This document shows, one piece after another, positions 3,698 to 5,202 of a stretch of DNA of 5,202 nt. The stretch comes from Acidobacteriota bacterium. Lineage in GTDB: Bacteria; Acidobacteriota; HRBIN11. Position 1 is the stretch's first letter. Each line of letters begins with the position of its first letter. The stretch spans positions 1 to 5,202 of the forward strand of contig JANXAA010000182.1 in NCBI GenBank assembly GCA_025061865.1, read 5' to 3'. The notes beneath the pieces are model-generated. The model was given only the letters and a program-made list of their open reading frames with translations. It did not search any database and was not told the origin of the DNA. A program made the translations under genes and the position numbers.

Positions 3698-5202
3698 ATG
3701 AGGGGTCAGCCGCCGCTGTTCTCGTCGCCGCCCTCCGGCGGTGAGTCGGGTCCGTCCGGCCGAAAGGCGTCGCAGCAGTCGTCCCCAGAGGCGGGTCCCG
3801 TCCGGCACTTGGTCCTGATCGACGGCAGTGGGTTCGTCTATCGGGCGTTCCATGCCCTCCCGCGGTTGACGACCCGGACAGGCCTGCCGACACACGCGGT
3901 CTACGGCTTCGTCCAAATGATAAACAAGGTCCTCAAGGCGTTTGCGCCCGATGCGATTGCCGTCGTCCTGGACGCCCCGGGGCCGACCTTCCGGCATGCC
4001 CTGTTTCAGGACTACAAGAAGAGTCGGCCCCCGATGCCGCCAGACCTGCGGGTCCAGTGGCCGTACATCCGGAAGGTCTGCGAAGCCCTCGGCATCCCCA
4101 TCCTCGAGATGGAGGGGTTCGAGGCCGACGACCTCATCGCTGGCCTGGCCCGGCAGGCCGCCGCTGAGGGCCTCCGGGTCACCATCGTCACGTCGGACAA
4201 GGACATGCTCCAGCTCGTCGGCGACCGGATCGAGGTCTTCCATCCCCAACGGGACAAGGTCTACAGGCCTGAAGAAGTTCAGCAAGAGTATGGTCTGGCA
4301 CCGGCCCAAATCGCTGATTACCTCGCCCTGGTCGGCGACCCTATCGACGACGTCCCGGGCGTCAAGGGCATCGGTGAAAAATCGGCCCGGGAGCTGATTC
4401 AGCAGTTCGGCTCTTTAGAGGCCGTTTACAAGAACCTGGACCGTGTGCCGACCCGCTACCGGAGTCGGCTCGAATCAGGTCTCCCGATGGCCCAGCTGAG
4501 TAAACAACTCGTCGATCTCGCTCACACGACGCCCGTCACGATGGACTGGTCAAAGCTTCGACGGCAGAATCCCCAGATGACGACCGTCGTCGGCCTCTTG
4601 CGGGATCTGGAATTCTTCAGCCTGATGACCGAGTTCTTGCAGGACATCCATGACCGTCGCCCCCGCTATCGGCTCGTGGACGCCGAGACCCTGGCTCAGG
4701 AGTGGTCCGCTTGGGTACAAGCTATTCGCGCCCATGGCCGGGTCGCTTTTGGCTACCTCTGGGACGGGCCTCATCCAGCCCGCGGGGAGTGGCGGGCCCT
4801 GGCGATGGCTTGGATGCCCCATGAGGCCGTCGTCTTCGACCTGACCGACCCGGCCGTCCGGACTCGTCTCCGGCGCTGCCTACCGGAGGTCCTCTCAGCT
4901 CGCGACGTCCGGAAGGTCGCCCACGGGTGGAAGGACTTGATGATCGGCTTCCGCCGACTGGACTTGGACGTCAGGCCGCCGTGGGACGACCCTATGCTCA
5001 TGTCCTACGTCTTGGACCCCTCGGGGGGGCGCCACGACCTTTACCGTCTGGCCCGGGAATGGCTTCTGTACCGTATGATTGAGCCGGATGTCGTCCGGCA
5101 GGTCGCCGCCGATTGGGCGACCGTGAACCCCGAGACTCGGACGGACGTCGTCGGCGAGATGGCCGACGTCGGGCTTCAGGTCACGCAGGTCCTCCGGGAC
5201 GA
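3698..5202 (+). CDS. polA: DNA polymerase I, N-terminal 501 residues (5' nuclease plus inactive proofreading domain); runs off the window
   Basis: The frame opens after a TAA at 3659. ATG 3698 is its only ATG before the conserved domain; TTG 3809 is a weaker alternative. Codons between the two are GC-ending, and the start MRGQPPLF resembles the Taq N-terminus MRGMLPLF. Residues 9-38 are a Pro/Ser/Gly-rich linker. The FEN-type 5'-3' exonuclease spans about 39-310, with acidic metal ligands D42 (VLIDG), D92 (VVLDA), E142/D144/D145 (EADD), D167/D169 (TSDKD) and D214/D217 (GDPIDD), followed by the helix-hairpin-helix VPGVKGIGEKSA. Residues about 330-500 align with the proofreading domain but lack DxE, NLKYD and YxxxD; DDPML (430-434) is shared with Taq. 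The polymerase domain lies beyond the window. Expected role: Okazaki-fragment primer removal and repair synthesis. No Shine-Dalgarno sequence precedes the ATG. Confidence 0.93.
   Translation, partial: MRGQPPLFSSPPSGGESGPSGRKASQQSSPEAGPVRHLVLIDGSGFVYRAFHALPRLTTRTGLPTHAVYGFVQMINKVLKAFAPDAIAVVLDAPGPTFRHALFQDYKKSRPPMPPDLRVQWPYIRKVCEALGIPILEMEGFEADDLIAGLARQAAAEGLRVTIVTSDKDMLQLVGDRIEVFHPQRDKVYRPEEVQQEYGLAPAQIADYLALVGDPIDDVPGVKGIGEKSARELIQQFGSLEAVYKNLDRVPTRYRSRLESGLPMAQLSKQLVDLAHTTPVTMDWSKLRRQNPQMTTVVGLLRDLEFFSLMTEFLQDIHDRRPRYRLVDAETLAQEWSAWVQAIRAHGRVAFGYLWDGPHPARGEWRALAMAWMPHEAVVFDLTDPAVRTRLRRCLPEVLSARDVRKVAHGWKDLMIGFRRLDLDVRPPWDDPMLMSYVLDPSGGRHDLYRLAREWLLYRMIEPDVVRQVAADWATVNPETRTDVVGEMADVGLQVTQVLRD

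Noticed and set aside
3632..4309. 225-codon open frame on the - strand over the polA start
   Set aside because: It lies antisense to the conserved 5' nuclease domain. Its composition (runs of Asp, Leu, Gly, Arg) is what a reverse frame of a GC-rich gene gives, and it has no recognisable motif.
1..5202. A novel defence, toxin-antitoxin or biosynthetic system
   Set aside because: The three readable genes (radical SAM, MFS, polA) are separated by gaps and decay and share no visible logic. There are no mobile-element ends, arrays or paired small genes.

Overview
The window reads as chromosomal DNA of a GC-rich bacterium. Codons end mostly in C or G, with heavy use of GTC, CTC, GCC and CGG. There is no rRNA, tRNA, CRISPR array or insertion sequence. 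The phylum cannot be fixed from the sequence. The one lineage hint is that the DNA polymerase I N-terminal region resembles Thermus (Taq) polymerase, including a degenerate proofreading domain. That is compatible with a thermophile but does not prove it.

All recognisable genes lie on the + strand. (1) 1-1038: the 3' part of a radical SAM enzyme gene whose frame is open back to base 1, so its true start lies outside the window. (2) 1039-2164: about 1.1 kb without an intact gene. It holds the broken 5' end of a short-chain dehydrogenase (SDR) gene, an unidentified fragment near 1398-1564, an internal piece of a zinc-type alcohol dehydrogenase (MDR) gene with three frameshifts, and then a stretch with an inverted repeat just upstream of the next gene. 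(3) 2165-3556: an intact 14-helix MFS transporter of the DHA2 (EmrB/QacA) type. (4) 3557-3697: an intergenic region with a 10-bp palindrome, a sigma-70-like promoter and a 40-nt block that is almost pure A+T. (5) 3698 to the window end: the first 501 codons of polA, covering the 5' nuclease domain and a proofreading-type domain without recognisable catalytic residues. The polymerase domain lies beyond the window.

The genes do not form an obvious single pathway. The SDR remnant follows the radical SAM gene by 39 bp with a good ribosome binding site, so the two may once have been co-transcribed. The transporter and polA each have their own upstream control region. I found no convincing novel multi-gene system. 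The most interesting points are the polA N-terminal tail with a beta-clamp-like motif, its dead proofreading domain, the AT-rich leader of polA, and the atypical cysteine spacing in the radical SAM enzyme.
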